From Litoditis marina (taxonomy: Eukaryota; Nematoda; Chromadorea; Rhabditida; Rhabditidae): 64,000 bases of DNA. Location: positions 8,783,048-8,847,047 of the forward strand of contig OZ038433.1 of assembly GCA_964036275.1 (NCBI GenBank), written 5' to 3'. A model generated the notes under the pieces. The model made no database searches. It saw only the letters and a program-made list of their open reading frames with translations, and was not told where the DNA came from. The position numbers and the translations under genes were made by a program. Every line of letters begins with the position of its first letter. Within the stretch, counting starts at the first letter, position 1. Shown here one piece after another: positions 44,895-57,091 of this stretch.

Positions 44895-47063
44895 TATTCT
44901 GGAAAGAGAGCACTATCTTATACACAATAAGAATGTTTGGGTAGTGTTCCTACTAGGAAACAAATCCGTATTGTAACATAAAAAGGGAAGAAAATTGATA
45001 ACATATTTGCAAGATCGAGGAAAGGATTTGGATGCTATTGGCTGAGAAAAAAGAGTCACAACGAGAATGAATAGAAAATTTGCAGTTCACAAAACAAGAA
45101 GACTTGAGGAGAGAAAGCGTATGTGAGAGTGTTCATATCTGGAGAACGAAGTAAACAAATTAATGTAAACATTTCCGGTTGTCAACAATGATAAAAAACA
45201 TAAGATGAGAATTAAATCAATAATGATATGGAACCTTCTACCGCACATTTGAATGATGGAGATGATTTCTAAAGTTAACCAAAATCACGTAGAAGTCTAT
45301 CACGTGAACGAGTATTTCCATGTAAACAGGCTCGAGAGAACTGTCTGTCAAAAATAGATCGAGAGACTGAGAGAAATCTTCAGAACGTACCAACAAACAG
45401 TGACAAGGGGTCGGAAACTTGCAACATGTAGTTTTTCACGTAACTTCACCTGCAGAACTAACAAACTATGAAATCTTCCGAGCAAACATTGACAAGGTTT
45501 TCGATCTTGCAACCTGTAGTTTTTCACGTGGTTTTTTTCACCTGTAGAACAGCTCAACTAATGAACTCTATGAAATCTTTAGAGCAAACATTGACAAGGG
45601 TTTCTCAATATTGCAACCTGTATTTTCTGACGTAATTCCACGTACCGAATAGCAATGTGATAGGGAATGTGGTGAGATGGGTGACCACTTCTGTTGTTCT
45701 CTGACAAGACAAAGTAATAGGAACCAGTTGGCGCCAACACAATTGAAAGACAGCTTTTTGTTTTTCGACGAACTTTCGAATTGAATCAAAATGAATTGCT
45801 ATGTTTATGGTAATTTACTCGGGAACATTGAGTTTTGTTTCAGTCGGAGCTTTTTTCTAGACAAAATTATTGAACAATGTGAGAATATATCTATTTCACT
45901 CAAAACTATTGATTTTTTGTTCTGAAAAACAGCGAATGAGAACATTTCAGTCTAATGGTACGCAATGGTACGTTCCACAAGTCAATGTATTCTAGAAATT
46001 GATAAGGTTCTCTGAGAAAGAGACAAACAATTCGTGAGGGCAACGGTCTAAGAAAGTACCGGAACTATTCTTGCAGTTCACCTTTCTGAATCGCACGTTA
46101 TATAGAACCACTAAATGTTTTGAGCTTCGAGATATAGGAGTTGGAAAACTCCCAATAGTTACATTTTAATAACAGTGCGTTCAAAATATGTGATACTAGA
46201 CGAACTGAATAGTCAGATTAGCAATTCCTTACGGTCAAGTTGCATTTTTTCAGATTCTGATGTGTTTTACGTGACTAAGTAAAATGTGACCTATTAGAGG
46301 GCGTCCTTTATTTGGCGCGTGTTTTAGGGACAGGTTGTAAGACAAGTGTAGCCCGCGGCATTGTTTTCAATTTCAATAACAAAGGCCAAGGTCAAAAAGA
46401 GAAATAGCCTCCAAAAGAAAGTGATTGATTGGATTAAATAGGGGAACAATGAAAAACTAAGACTATTCGAAAGTATTACATGAATAATTTACGTCAGGAG
46501 GTTATTTCACATATTTACCATCTTTGAGTAAATCGTAAGCCATGCTGAAGTTGCTTTCTGCACAAAAATATTCATGAAAACGTTCGAGTATTACAATACT
46601 TCGAGATTCTTGTTTGTTGAGATGAAACAACCATGACTAACTAACTGTGAAGTGACTGTAAGTAACTAACTATGGAATGAATCTATTTGGTAAGCATTTA
46701 GTATAATTTGATGCTAAGTGAAATAGTTCGACAACAACTGAGAGAAGAAGAGGGAACAACAATGGATATTCTGTGAATAGACTTAAATAGATAAAAAGGC
46801 AAGGAATGTGCTGATAAGGAAAAACTACGTGAGCGGCACGTAAAGGTCAAAGGAAGGAATTCCAGTAATTCCACGTCGAATAGGAATGGGTGCGTGGGAG
46901 AATAGGTCGTTATTAGTAGCCATAATCAACATGAAATATGAAAGATGATACCAGTATTATCAATTGAACTTCTGAGATAGTGTTAGTAGTTCACAGGTCT
47001 ATCAGCTGAACATGAGAAAGCTAAAAGGATAAGCTTCGGTTGCAGAACTACCAGTATACCAGT
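44895..47063. other. QSOX upstream region; one tiny candidate exon
   Basis: Since the QSOX start exon begins at an acceptor (44898), at least one upstream exon should lie here or beyond. A candidate of 39 nt on the minus strand, 46519-46557, has acceptor TTTTGTGCAG and donor GTAAAT. No recognisable domain. Confidence 0.4.
45390..45650. repeat. Three tandem copies of a unit of about 105 bp, upstream of QSOX
   Basis: GCAAACATTGACAAGG (or AACAGTGACAAGG), TTGCAACCTGTAGTTTTTCA, CACGTRA and CACCTGYAGAAC recur in order three times, with moderate divergence. The copies lie 0.5-0.75 kb upstream of the QSOX start codon. Confidence 0.75.
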
Positions 47064-47267
47064 TTATTCTGAAGGTATTGCGAGTTTACTAGTCATTTTG
47101 GTTTCAGAGCTGAACACGGTTGACATGGTGTCGGCAACAGCTTCTTGTGGCGATTTGACCCGCGGAGGGGGCGGGTGCGGCGGTGGGGGTTTGTTAGCGG
47201 TAGTGGCGCCGACACGCCCCTCCCAGAAAACCCGCGAAACCAAACAGTAGGAATAGATCATAAACAA
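47064..47267 (-). CDS. Isolated coding-like exon, product unrecognised
   Basis: After an acceptor CATCTGCCCAG at 47268-47278, 67 codons with strong C/G third-position bias run to TAA. They start LFMIYSYCLVSRVFW, a hydrophobic stretch with a possible start at the third codon, then a proline run (KPPPPHPPPPRVKSP) and a Ser/Thr-rich end. The first part resembles the cytoplasmic end of a membrane helix; a receptor fragment is conceivable but unproven. A weaker donor (ACTA/GTAAAC) near 47082 could allow the exon to continue instead of stopping. Flanking minus-strand exons were not found with confidence. Confidence 0.45.
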   Translation of the reverse strand: MFMIYSYCLVSRVFWEGRVGATTANKPPPPHPPPPRVKSPQEAVADTMSTVFSSETKMTSKLAIPSE

Positions 47268-48072
47268 CTGGGCAGATGAGAATTGAGATCAAGGAGCGAA
47301 ACAGAAATTGAAAATTGCAGAATGATCATAGAGTAGTTAGGAGTTATTATGTTGGGTACAATCCTTATGTGTTTATAGTGTGATACCTTTACAGTTCAGT
47401 CGGAATAGAACAATACAACAGATTTGCTCACCCCTACAAATAAATGTATGTTCAAAACAGTAATAGTATCAAAAGTTAATATTCATCAAAACAGTCAGAA
47501 GGGGAAGTGAATTTGAATCAGTATAGTGCAGTTTGACCGGAAACAAAACATACACGTTAAATTGACGGTAGTGGTGATACCGAAGAATACAAACAGCAGA
47601 ATTACAAACTAACTATAATCCAACCCTGTACTGTAGTTTTGTATTCAGTTTCAACTTACTCCAGATCCCTTACAAATTTGTACTTTAAACTCATCAACTT
47701 ATCGTGTTCATTGTTGTTTCGCCTCCGTGGCTTATCGCTCCATAAAACAGTCACGTGCCCTCTTTATCACGCATTCGAAGGAGAAAACTAAGAAAAAGTT
47801 GTCAATGAAGTTTGCATTAAAACTCTAGTTGAAGAGTCGAATTTTTTCGTGTAAACACATATCAGGATCACATTTCCGGAAATGACAAGCCAAACATATA
47901 GCTCGTTTGTTGTTCTTCCGTGCATTTCCCTCAAAATATGACATTTCATGTGTTTTTGTTCTATTTTCGCCGAAAACGCTGGTTTTTCGTCACAGATTTC
48001 GAATATTAGCGGAGGAGGGTATCATCTTGTCTGCGTAAACAGTCGGAGGCGCCAGACTACTTTCGCAGCTCC

Positions 48073-48493
48073 TCCGCTCACGTTTCCTAATCCCCTTCTA
48101 TTGCCTGCGATCAGCCCATACGCTCACAAATCATGGATATTGATTGATTGATTGATTGATCGATCAGAGATCCTTCACAAATGATGGGTTTAAGAGGTGA
48201 CCAAGCTGTAGTTCAATGCTCCAACAGCAGAGGTTGAAAACCAGAACAAAAATACACCAGGATCAAACTACAGTCACATCAGGCGGCGGCGTAGCAAAGT
48301 CTCCTAAAAAGGTCAGCTCCGAGCTGAACTATCTGGACACTACCTGAACCAGGTTTAGGTCACCCCCACTATGCTTAAACACGGAAAGTTGGCAACTATG
48401 TGGCCAGACTGTGATCAGGTCCTAAATCAGGTTGAGCTTACCACTTTTATGACTTTGCTACGGTGCCAGACTTTTTTAGGAAACGTGAGCGGA
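48073..48493. mobile_element. 421-bp MITE with perfect 18-bp terminal inverted repeats
   Basis: TCCGCTCACGTTTCCTAA at 48073-48090 is repeated exactly in reverse complement at 48476-48493. The inside has short inverted words and a GATT microsatellite but no coding frame. Confidence 0.8.
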
Positions 48494-50292
48494 CATCTGC
48501 AGTTCCAGACTTCCTTTTCATGAGCGAAGTTGTTGCAGCTTGTAGAGAACAAGATGTCGAAACAAACGTTGAAACTCAGAGATAGCTGGGTTTTCAGTTT
48601 GAGTGTTGTCGTAGGAAAAGAGCAGACAATTCCGAACTAAAGTCCAGAGTCCAGATTGGAGTTGATATAACTACCTGAAAACCAGACCATAGAGTGTATG
48701 TGAATATTTACATTAAGCATTTCACGCGAATATGAAGATTGCACTATTCGTGCGGAAATCAGGGTATGTTTCCGATATCTTCTAAAAGAGATGTCTGGGT
48801 TGGATTTTTCAAAGGAACTTTTAATTTCGAAACATGTATGTGAAAATACCAACGAGTAACAAACACGAAAAGGCGAAGAAGTACTTGATTCGAGTATATT
48901 ATCATTGTGGGCAATTTCCTGAGACAAAGACCTAGGTGGTGCCATTCTTCCTCCCTCAAGGCATTGCTTGGTTAGATAATATCTGCGCTTTGGAGGTACA
49001 CCGTTACACTAATAGGTCGCGACAATAGAACAGAACAATTAGTGTAAATATTGTGAGAGAGAAAGACGATTCGATGATTTCTTAGCAAGTTTCGACACTG
49101 AGATCAAAACCTAATCGAAAACTAGTTCACGAACAGCTGTCCCAAAACAGCTAGTTATTTACACCATTATTTAATATGATTGTTTTTGAATTTGAAAGTC
49201 ACTTGTGCTCTGAAAATGAATTTTACCTTCAACTATCTCAAAACTAAAAGCAAGCCCACTACCTTCAACACATTACCCTGTATGTATAAAACTATATGTG
49301 ATACGCGAAAAACTTTACACTAGAGTACTTGACCAGCACTCGCTTGATTTTTGACCTCGGGCTCAGAATATTAGTGTGGCTCAGAGTTCAACTGGACCCC
49401 TTTTCCGTAATCTCATTAGGTTTTCCATTGAAATTCAAGCCGTTCGAGTGCTTCACCCAAAAAGTGGCGAAAAATTTGGCCCCATTGTATGGGCAAATAG
49501 GCGGAAATTTGATATGCGCCGGTTCGAGAGGCGCTACTTTGGATTGAAACTTTTTCACGGGTTTGACGTGGATTCGACTCGGATTACGAATAAGTCTGGC
49601 TGGACGTTCTTTCGGTTGGTACATAGAAGATCAGCCCTACCCTGTAGAGATCATACGTATCGATTGAACGTGGAGACACGTGAAACGTAAACAACAGGTG
49701 AACAAAAAGGATACATTCTGTATACTATAGATCATTCAAGAAGAATATATCGAGTAATATTCTAATAAAATAAATAGTTCACACAATTCTGTTTATTGTA
49801 AGAATTCGCCTCGGACACGTTTTTCGCGTTCCATGTTTCTCACGTTTTGCAAGCTGCGCGACCCAATGAGAATCTTTAGTCTCAGTACTACAAGCTGTGC
49901 TCCTGTTTTTTCTTCTTGCGTGGGTGTGTGGAAGTTGCTCATTGTTGACCGAAACGCCTTGTCAAATGTTCGCTTTTCCCCTCGAAAAAGTCGTTACAGC
50001 CGAATTTTATTACATGCAGGACAAGGGTCAGAGCAAGGGGGGGGGGGGGTGACGCATCGAAATGACCTCTAGTAGTCTACGATTATCTGGAAAAGAGTGG
50101 GTGGAGAAAAACTACGTGTTTATAGAGGGGGTAGTAGTCGTGCTTAACAAGATCTCACGTGCAGCTCACGTCGCGCTCATTAAGCCTAATTAGTTAGTTT
50201 ACGGTATATTCCATGTAAGGCGGTATCATTAGTGAATCAGATCGATCTCTATCAGGTTTAATGAAATAGAGTTAGTTAATTCATGCACCTCA

Positions 50293-50400
50293 GAGGCCGT
50301 ATGCATTAAACATCCCGGCCCGGGTTGGGATGCTATCCCGAGCTGAATTGGCCGGGAAATAGCTCGAGATAGCATAGCAATGTTTCATGCATACGGCCTC
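50293..50400. mobile_element. 108-bp hairpin MITE, GAGGCCGTATGCAT family
   Basis: GAGGCCGTATGCATTAAACAT at the left pairs with ATGTTTCATGCATACGGCC at the right with one mismatch. A second nested hairpin (GGGATGCTATCCCGAGCT / AGCTCGAGATAGCAT) fills the centre. Confidence 0.8.
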
Positions 50401-51030
50401 AGGTTACATACATCTTCTTCATTTTTCTCCAGATGTGAGCGACATGCATCTGTTATAGTAGGTGAATGTAATCCGAACTTCTCGTCAAAATTTAGAACGA
50501 CACAAAAGTTGCTAGTATATCGAAGAACATCAACTGCGTACTGGACATTTCTATAAGGAAATTGCGCTAGAGAGGGCACCTGGTCTGAAATGTTTTTAGT
50601 TTGAGAGCTGTATTGAGAGCACTATTTAAAATTGAAGACCGCTTATGACTACGTTGTGTGATTCTCTTTCTGTCCAACCCCATAATAATAATTGTGGTCG
50701 CCATATTAGAATTCTGCTGTGTACAGTGAGCGATAGAGAAACTTACAAATGTTTCCATATCTAAGTAATCATTCTCTCTAGGATACCACTGATCACTGGG
50801 ATCGCAGTTTTCTCAACAAACTTTGAAGAAACAGGAGCTGATGATGATGATTCGCTGACAAGAGTGGGACAAATATTTGCGGCGCCAGGAAATCGAGTAG
50901 TTCAATCAGTGACGATGAAACAACTAGACTAGCTGTTTGCACTCTTCACGCACGCGGTTCACGTTTACGTGAAAAACGTGACTGACAAAACGTAGATCAA
51001 GATCGAGCGCAGGGTAGAGAAACAGGTTAA

Positions 51031-53095
51031 AGGAGACCCCAGAGCAACCGCAATACAGAAGAGCTGCTCTATCCTACTTTTGATGAGACGCGTTGCGCGT
51101 CGCGGGGCGGTCAGCGCCGGGCAGAGAACAAGGGGCGCTCAAAACCGCGAAACGCAATTCTTTTTCGTTGGATTTCATCTTTATTTTTATCTTTACTTAT
51201 GTGTTTCGGTTTTACACTTTTCTATTATGTTTCTGAATTTGTTACTTAGTTGATGAGATTCATCGAAAATTAGAAGCAATAACGATAATCGTGAGCAATG
51301 CAGTTTTCGCCCGCACTTTGCATTGCTATGCTATCTATAGTATTTTGCTTTTCATTGAAGTTGAATATTGAATGATATACATCAAATAAATAATTATATA
51401 GTCCTCTTATTTTCAATTAGTGTAATTGTACTACGTTTTCAGGGGCCCTCTTCGATAATAAAGATGACCGCCACTTGTGATGTCCAATCGATTCTATTTC
51501 GAGAGATGTTGGGAAACTATTCGAAAAGCATGTACTACACGCAGTAAGTTTTCTTCATTTCACACCGTTGTGCTATGCTAATCTTTTGTGAGTAAAATAA
51601 ACAAACATTATTGATATCCGTCTACTGCTTTCATGATTCTTTCAACTTGTTTCGTATTCTGTAAAGTTGTCCGAACAGACAGAAGCCGTGATCTCGCAGA
51701 AATAGCTTTTTTTATTGCCAGTTCATGAGCTTTTTGACGAATCTATAAGCAGTAAGAGGCCTCTTTTTGTAGTTTAGTCACTAGACCTCAAACAGTTAGC
51801 TATAACGATGAGATTACCGCTAAGTTTAGAACTTGTGTGATTCTATTTTATGTGTAACACCCTGCAAGTTTGATATTCATGTACTATCTGAGCAGTCTAG
51901 CTGGCAGTTTGCAAGTAAGTCTTACTTCGCTGGCGTTTGGTGGGTTTTCTGTAAAATAATTCATAATTCGCTCTTCATTCTCTTATACCAAATACTCTTG
52001 GGTATCAATATGGTTTGCAAAAATATCTGAACTGGCATAAAGCGAGGAATCCTCAAATCGTTGACAAAGTTATACCTGATTGTGGGCTAAATGAAACCTG
52101 AGTTTTTTTTTTAGCTGACTGACGTTCAATTTTTCCAGGTTCTCATGAGATGAGTTTGTCCGTGAGTTCTGATGTCTTCTATTTTGCTTCTCCTTATGTT
52201 CAGTTCCATTTTTTTCTTAGTGAAATGGTTTGTACTGTAACCAAAAAGTTCGGAAAGACGGAAAAGGAGTTAGTTTTTCGTCAACATCCCAAAAAAGTTT
52301 CATTTTCTGATCCAAAATTTTTATAGGAAAACAGGTTTCTTTCTGTCTGTAGTATAATATCCTTACTGGTTGTGGTTCTAGTTTTCATTTATCATATTTA
52401 CCGGTTGTTTGCGTTGTTTATGTATTTTTGTCATTTTTGTAAGTTGTAACGTGTACGCACGTTTCGGCCAGGGTATGTATGTTATGTACGTAGTAGCACT
52501 CTCACTCATGTACTATCACCCTGTAGACTTTTCCTTGTTTTCTCAAGTTTCGCTGAATATTTGTGTAGATTTGGCTTTCTCTGCGAGCGGGAATAACTAT
52601 TACCATTATATGTTGTACTGTTCTTTTTTCGGTTGGCTCTATAATTTTGTCACAACTGCTGTCGTTTACTTGAAAGTTTTTTCACAATGACATTGGTTAT
52701 GTTTTTCATATCCTATAGTGTTCATAAATATGTTCCGTATACACAGTTTGTCAGCCTTAGCTGGTCTTCACAAGAAAGACTTCTTTTTTGGGCAGCACAG
52801 CGCAAAGCTATTTTGCTTGAAAAAACTATGTTTTTAGTTGATAGTTGAAATTTTTCTCGATTGTGACCGGTCACGTGATTTTTTTTGAGCGAAGTCGCAT
52901 GCAAAGCACGTGCAGTATGGGAGGCGCATTCTGCGCTCACTCTGTCGGTCTGATTCTAACATGCGCGAAGAGGCATTGGTTTGAGGGCTCCAACCCTAAA
53001 TAACACTTTAATAAAGTCTTATTTCAAAAAATTAACACCAGATTCGAACTTTTCATAATATTTCACCCCTTATTGATGTTGTACTGGGGTCTCCT
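51031..53095. mobile_element. 2065-bp element flanked by TTAA with 12-bp inverted ends (piggyBac-like target)
   Basis: The ends AGGAGACCCCAG (51031-51042) and CTGGGGTCTCCT (53084-53095) are perfect inverted repeats, each bordered outside by TTAA (51027-51030 and 53096-53099). A duplicated TTAA is the target signature of piggyBac-superfamily transposons. No transposase domain is visible, so it is non-autonomous, decayed, or has captured host sequence. It carries a plausible start-codon exon at 51464-51543. Confidence 0.65.
51464..51543 (+). CDS. Candidate start-codon exon inside the TTAA element
   Basis: An acceptor (CGTTTTCAG, exon from 51443) precedes ATG at 51464 and 26 codons, MTATCDVQSILFREMLGNYS then KSMYYT, ending at a consensus donor CA/GTAAGT. 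If the next acceptor TTTTTCCAG at 52138 is used, the frame closes after Q-F-S. Either a very short peptide, or the continuation lies in an exon I cannot see. No homology recognised. Confidence 0.35.
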
Positions 53096-54423
53096 TTAAA
53101 GCTCAGAACAATATGAACACCGCTACAAAGTGTTAGAGGATGGTTTAAAGCAGAGGGTTTTGTTGTAGGTTTTCCATGAATTTTCGTTTCGATTTATTTT
53201 GCTAGGTTTCTACACCCCAAGCTATTGTTAAACTTACTTTCAAAGGATATAGTACCCATGCTATGATGAATGAACAACAATATAAAACACAGTAAATTGC
53301 ACACTAAACACGAAGTAACACATACAAAATGTTTTCTCGTATCAACTTGTTACTGTAGTGGAGAAGAGATAGTTCAAAGAATTGTAGACAAAACAACTTG
53401 AAAGTACATTTGATTTGCGGGAACGTTTTCAACTGGTTGCGACCTTTAATTGTCGTCGAGACTCGAAAGTTGTTCTAGTACAATGCACCATCAAAGTTAA
53501 TGGGTCACTCACAGAGACCAACGTAATTGTAAAACGGTGAATATTGTGTTTTGAGCAAGTGTGCACACGAAGAGCATACGAATTGATTATTTGTTCTCAT
53601 TTCTAAAGTCTGTAACTCTCGCCACTTGGTTTGAGTAAACGCTGTTTTAAAGTAAGACGATAATGTGGTCCAATCGCAACGCTTCAGTCCTTTAAACCGC
53701 AATATATTTTTCAATTGCAGTTTAAAGGACCGATGTCACGGGATTGGTCCACATAATCGTCCTTCTTTAACAAAACGTGACCTTGTAGTTAGCATATGCC
53801 AAGTTTGTAGATCTCCTGAATCACTTCTGTTTACACCACCGTTATGAATCGTTTTGTTGATAAAACTATCCGAGAACTGCCTTTGTTCGACCGGGATCGA
53901 ACTACAACGGTGATTCGATGATCTTCGCCTTTATCCGAGTAGCCAGACAGTCTGTCTCCCACCATAACTCCATCAGACTTTGTGCAGCAACTTATCGTAA
54001 ATTGTGTCGCAACTGTGTACAAAACGGGCGTCGCAGCTAAAACATTCGCAAAATGTGTGTATTCTTCGGCTAACGTGTGATTTTCGAGTGTTAAGCTGAA
54101 ATGGCGAGCGCAAATTTGTACAGGCGCCTAATGAAACATAAGGGGCAAGAAAAGCGGAAGGCATACAACGAAAATAGGGTGACGAGTACGTATGGGGTGA
54201 CCGAAAGGGATTTGTAGTTTGATCAAACAACATATCAGCGTCTTTGGAACAAAACCGACCATGACCCAGATCAACCAACGAATACATTTTTTCCAAGAAT
54301 GAAGATTATGATGCTAGAACAGGGGAACATAGAAATATCAAAAAATCACAAACGGTAGGGAAAGGCGCGTGAAACGTCTAAACACAGAAAAAGATCTTTT
54401 GCATTCACGTAATATATCAGGTT
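53096..54423. other. Non-coding stretch with tRNA-like minus-strand sequence
   Basis: Apart from the palindrome at 53644-53770, the minus strand at about 53870-53950 has TGGCTACTCGG (A-box-like) followed by GTTCGATCCCGG (B-box-like), suggesting a decayed SINE. No exon recognised. Confidence 0.4.
53644..53770. repeat. Palindromic element, about 50-bp arms
   Basis: The left arm (TAAAGTAAGACGATAATG, GGTCCAATCGC.., CAGTCCTTTAAA) pairs with the right arm (TTTAAAGGACCG, GGGATTGGTCCAC, ATAATCGTCCTTCTTTAA) across a 23-bp AT loop. Confidence 0.8.
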
Positions 54424-54594
54424 TCATGCGGTTATCCAATTGACTTTCATATACGAGCTGGCCACATTCTTGACCGAACGGGCGTGGTTGTAGAAGATCA
54501 GGGGATCGGGTTTTTGGAACAAGTTAGGCAGAGGAGTGAGCGAGATTACTAGTAGAAATCGCAGAAGATCACGTACATTCACGGAAGGTAACTT
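54424..54594 (-). CDS. Isolated terminal coding-like exon, product unrecognised
   Basis: After acceptor GTTATTCAG (54595-54603) come 56 codons and TGA. They have the same C/G third-position bias as real exons here, starting KLPSVNVRDLLRFLLVISL, with FQKPDPLIFYNHARSVKN in the middle and ending MKVNWITA. A hydrophobic segment followed by a polar C-terminus suggests a membrane or secreted protein, but I recognise no family. A possible upstream exon with GQIIAEHFQ begins after an acceptor near 54811. The rest of the gene is not identified. Confidence 0.4.
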   Translation of the reverse strand, partial: KLPSVNVRDLLRFLLVISLTPLPNLFQKPDPLIFYNHARSVKNVASSYMKVNWITA

Positions 54595-55242
54595 CTGAAT
54601 AACGTTAGTTTCCAGACTAGAGACAATGTATGGATACAATATATTTCCAGACGACTGATAAGGTTTACATGGAATTTGAAAAATATATCTCGGAGATGAA
54701 AAATTGACAATTGCAAGAATAGTATATTGCTAAAACGGGAACATAACGCGCCAGAGTATTTCAACTCTATTTGTGACCCTTTCATCTGAAAGTGTTCGGC
54801 AATGATCTGCCCCTGTGAATAGATCGAGTCAAATTAGGAGACAACACCTTCAAAAAAACAAAATCTCGAGGACTTATAATAATAACATGTGAATTCTCAT
54901 GCAACAATTCTTAATTCAAGAAATATACTGACTACCCGAAGGTTAACAAACATGCAAAAACTGGAGAATCATTTTTGCATGAGCGCCTGCCCGCCACGCC
55001 AATGCAAATAATAGTAGAATGAGAATGTTCGTCGAAAAGGGGAAAAGGGTTATAAAAGGTTCAAGTGGCACCCAAAACAGGACAGTTTTCATTGTGAAAT
55101 TAGGGGGTCGCGCGAGAAAATGAGATGAAAAGGAACTGGGGAAGACGAATTTCAAGAACATCCCGGCCTCTCCATCCCAAGCTGCGTCTCTCCAAACACA
55201 AGCTGTTTCTCTGCTCTCACATATAGACGGCATACGAGTAGC

Positions 55243-55375
55243 ATATACTGTTAGTCAATTGCACAGTCACGTGAAACGCGTTAAACACAGCAGAACTCAG
55301 AAACGTGCAATGACAAAGTGTACGATTACTCATTAGACTGCTGATTTTACGTTACTATTCATTTGACTTCTAGTA
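55243..55375. repeat. Dispersed repeat, copy 1 (copy 2 at 57092-57230)
   Basis: GTATACTGTTAGTCAAYTGC, AAACACAGCAGAACTCAGAA and GACAAAGTGYACGA, followed by a TTACGTKACTATTCA motif, occur in the same order in both copies. No inverted ends are seen, so a SINE-like or duplicated segment is possible. Confidence 0.75.
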
Positions 55376-57091
55376 TAATCGTACTCAAAGCGAGAAACGC
55401 AGGATGAGATGGTGATTGCAAGATACGTTCGTGAGTTGATCTCATGAGCTGTACCCGGGATTTCTACCACATCTCGTAGGTTTTGGAAGATTATTACGTC
55501 GCCAGGGTACGTCGGAGTTAACGTAGTTGATTGTAACAATGAAACATGGAGGCTAGTGATGCCTTTTAGCTTGTAAACTACTAGTGAACTTCACAAGACA
55601 ATATTTTAGATACCACTAGTGATTATCAGAGGTCAATAAACTGAAATAATATGTTTGCGGCCATGTTGGAATCGAATAATTATATGAAAAAACGTTGTTG
55701 CGAGAATAAAATTACGGATTTGAAGATAAGCAAAGAGTATATATGACGGCTCAATATCGATTGTGAACAGTGTTTCGTATAATTGAAACATACGTGCAAC
55801 CTACTACCGAAATTCGGAACTATGCTGAACTTATATAGCAAGTGAAACCCGTCCGTTGTGACCTGCCATTTCAATTCAAATTGTTAGCGGAGCAAAAAAT
55901 GAGTCTCGTTTAGGAATGAGTCAACGAAAACAATTTCAACAATCAAATAGAAACATACGCGTCACAGGAAAAGTGAACAAAAACATGGAAACCAGTTTTA
56001 ATAGAAAACATGATGGTTTCTTATGCTTATACTGTTCGCAGAAACCTCAATTATATTGACGGTAACAAGTGACTGTACATCAAAGTAGAAATCCACGCGG
56101 TCGCACGTACTTAGAGTACTAGTATTTTCACGACGTTTCCGATCGGGAAGTATACAGTACAGACGACTTACCGAATTACAGCTTAGATGCACGAATCATA
56201 ATTAGAACGGTAGGGGTTAAAAAGATGCTACACTTTTCTAGTAAAACCTTCAATGATAATTTTCGACTCAGCGCATTGAAAATAGGGATACATGCATAAT
56301 ATTGGGAACACTGAAATTTTCTACTTGACCGTTTGTAATCCGTCATGCACATATTTTATCTGCATCAACTTGATTCTTCAGTTGAAGCTGAGACTACTCG
56401 CTGTCTTTCCTCACAAAGAAGAATGTTTGAGCTAAACGTGTGTGTGTGTGTTTGACCTTTTTTCTTTGCCTTTCCAAATAACAAGTACAGGTTTTCCTTC
56501 TCACGTCACATAAAATGGGCTTGCAGGGCAGAGAAGGTTAATTGCGTATTTGGTGTTGTTGACGCAAAACTGGGTACACGCGTATACGAGTGAAAAGCGC
56601 GCAGAGAAGTTTCAAATAAACAATTATCTTAGTAGTAATATGAGAAAATAAAATGCTCCGGAATTGTTATTTCTTTTAACTTATCTAAATTGGGTTGAAA
56701 ATTGAAAAAATCCATGACCCAGAACAGTACACAGTTCTTGTAGTTTGGTCTGCGAGCACAGCGAAAGTTTTGACCTGCTTGAGACGAATTGGGATCAAAC
56801 TACAAATACAACCGAATTAAACAAAAATATTCCCAGTCTATTCTCGAACTGTCATCATACTTTTTGCATGGATACTTCTGTAAGGAACGTCATACAGTGG
56901 CGGGTTTAAATTGATAAGGGGGACAAAATATGAACATTCACTGCGATTGACTGACAAACAATAGAGAATCACCCTATCAGTCGACATTCCACGAATTTCT
57001 AGAAATCTTTAGTTCTTGAGCAAAAACAATGACCGAAATATAGTAGTAGTGAATGCAGTAGAGGCTGGGACTGCATTTTAACTGTTGTTTC

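Larger units (their letters stand above)
47268..51030. other. Repeat-rich intergenic stretch
   Basis: Contains the MITEs at 48073-48493 and 50293-50400, a GATT microsatellite at about 48137-48164 and a G run at 50038-50050. A possible small minus-strand first exon (MSLKYKFVRDLE, about 47665-47700) with donor GTAAGT is too short to assign. Open frames at 49329-49690 in several registers look like old repeat sequence. Confidence 0.45.

Noticed and set aside
52409..52690. 93-codon hydrophobic frame inside the TTAA element
   Set aside because: T-rich composition alone explains the hydrophobicity; no splice sites or transposase motifs.
54099..54216. Short plus-strand frame starting MASANLYRRLMKHKG
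   Set aside because: Only 38 codons, no splice sites, no similarity; probably chance.
55333..55539. 68-codon minus-strand frame that first looked like an exon
   Set aside because: It overlaps repeat sequence, including a TCATCCTGCGTTTCTC hairpin-family match, and lacks a good acceptor.
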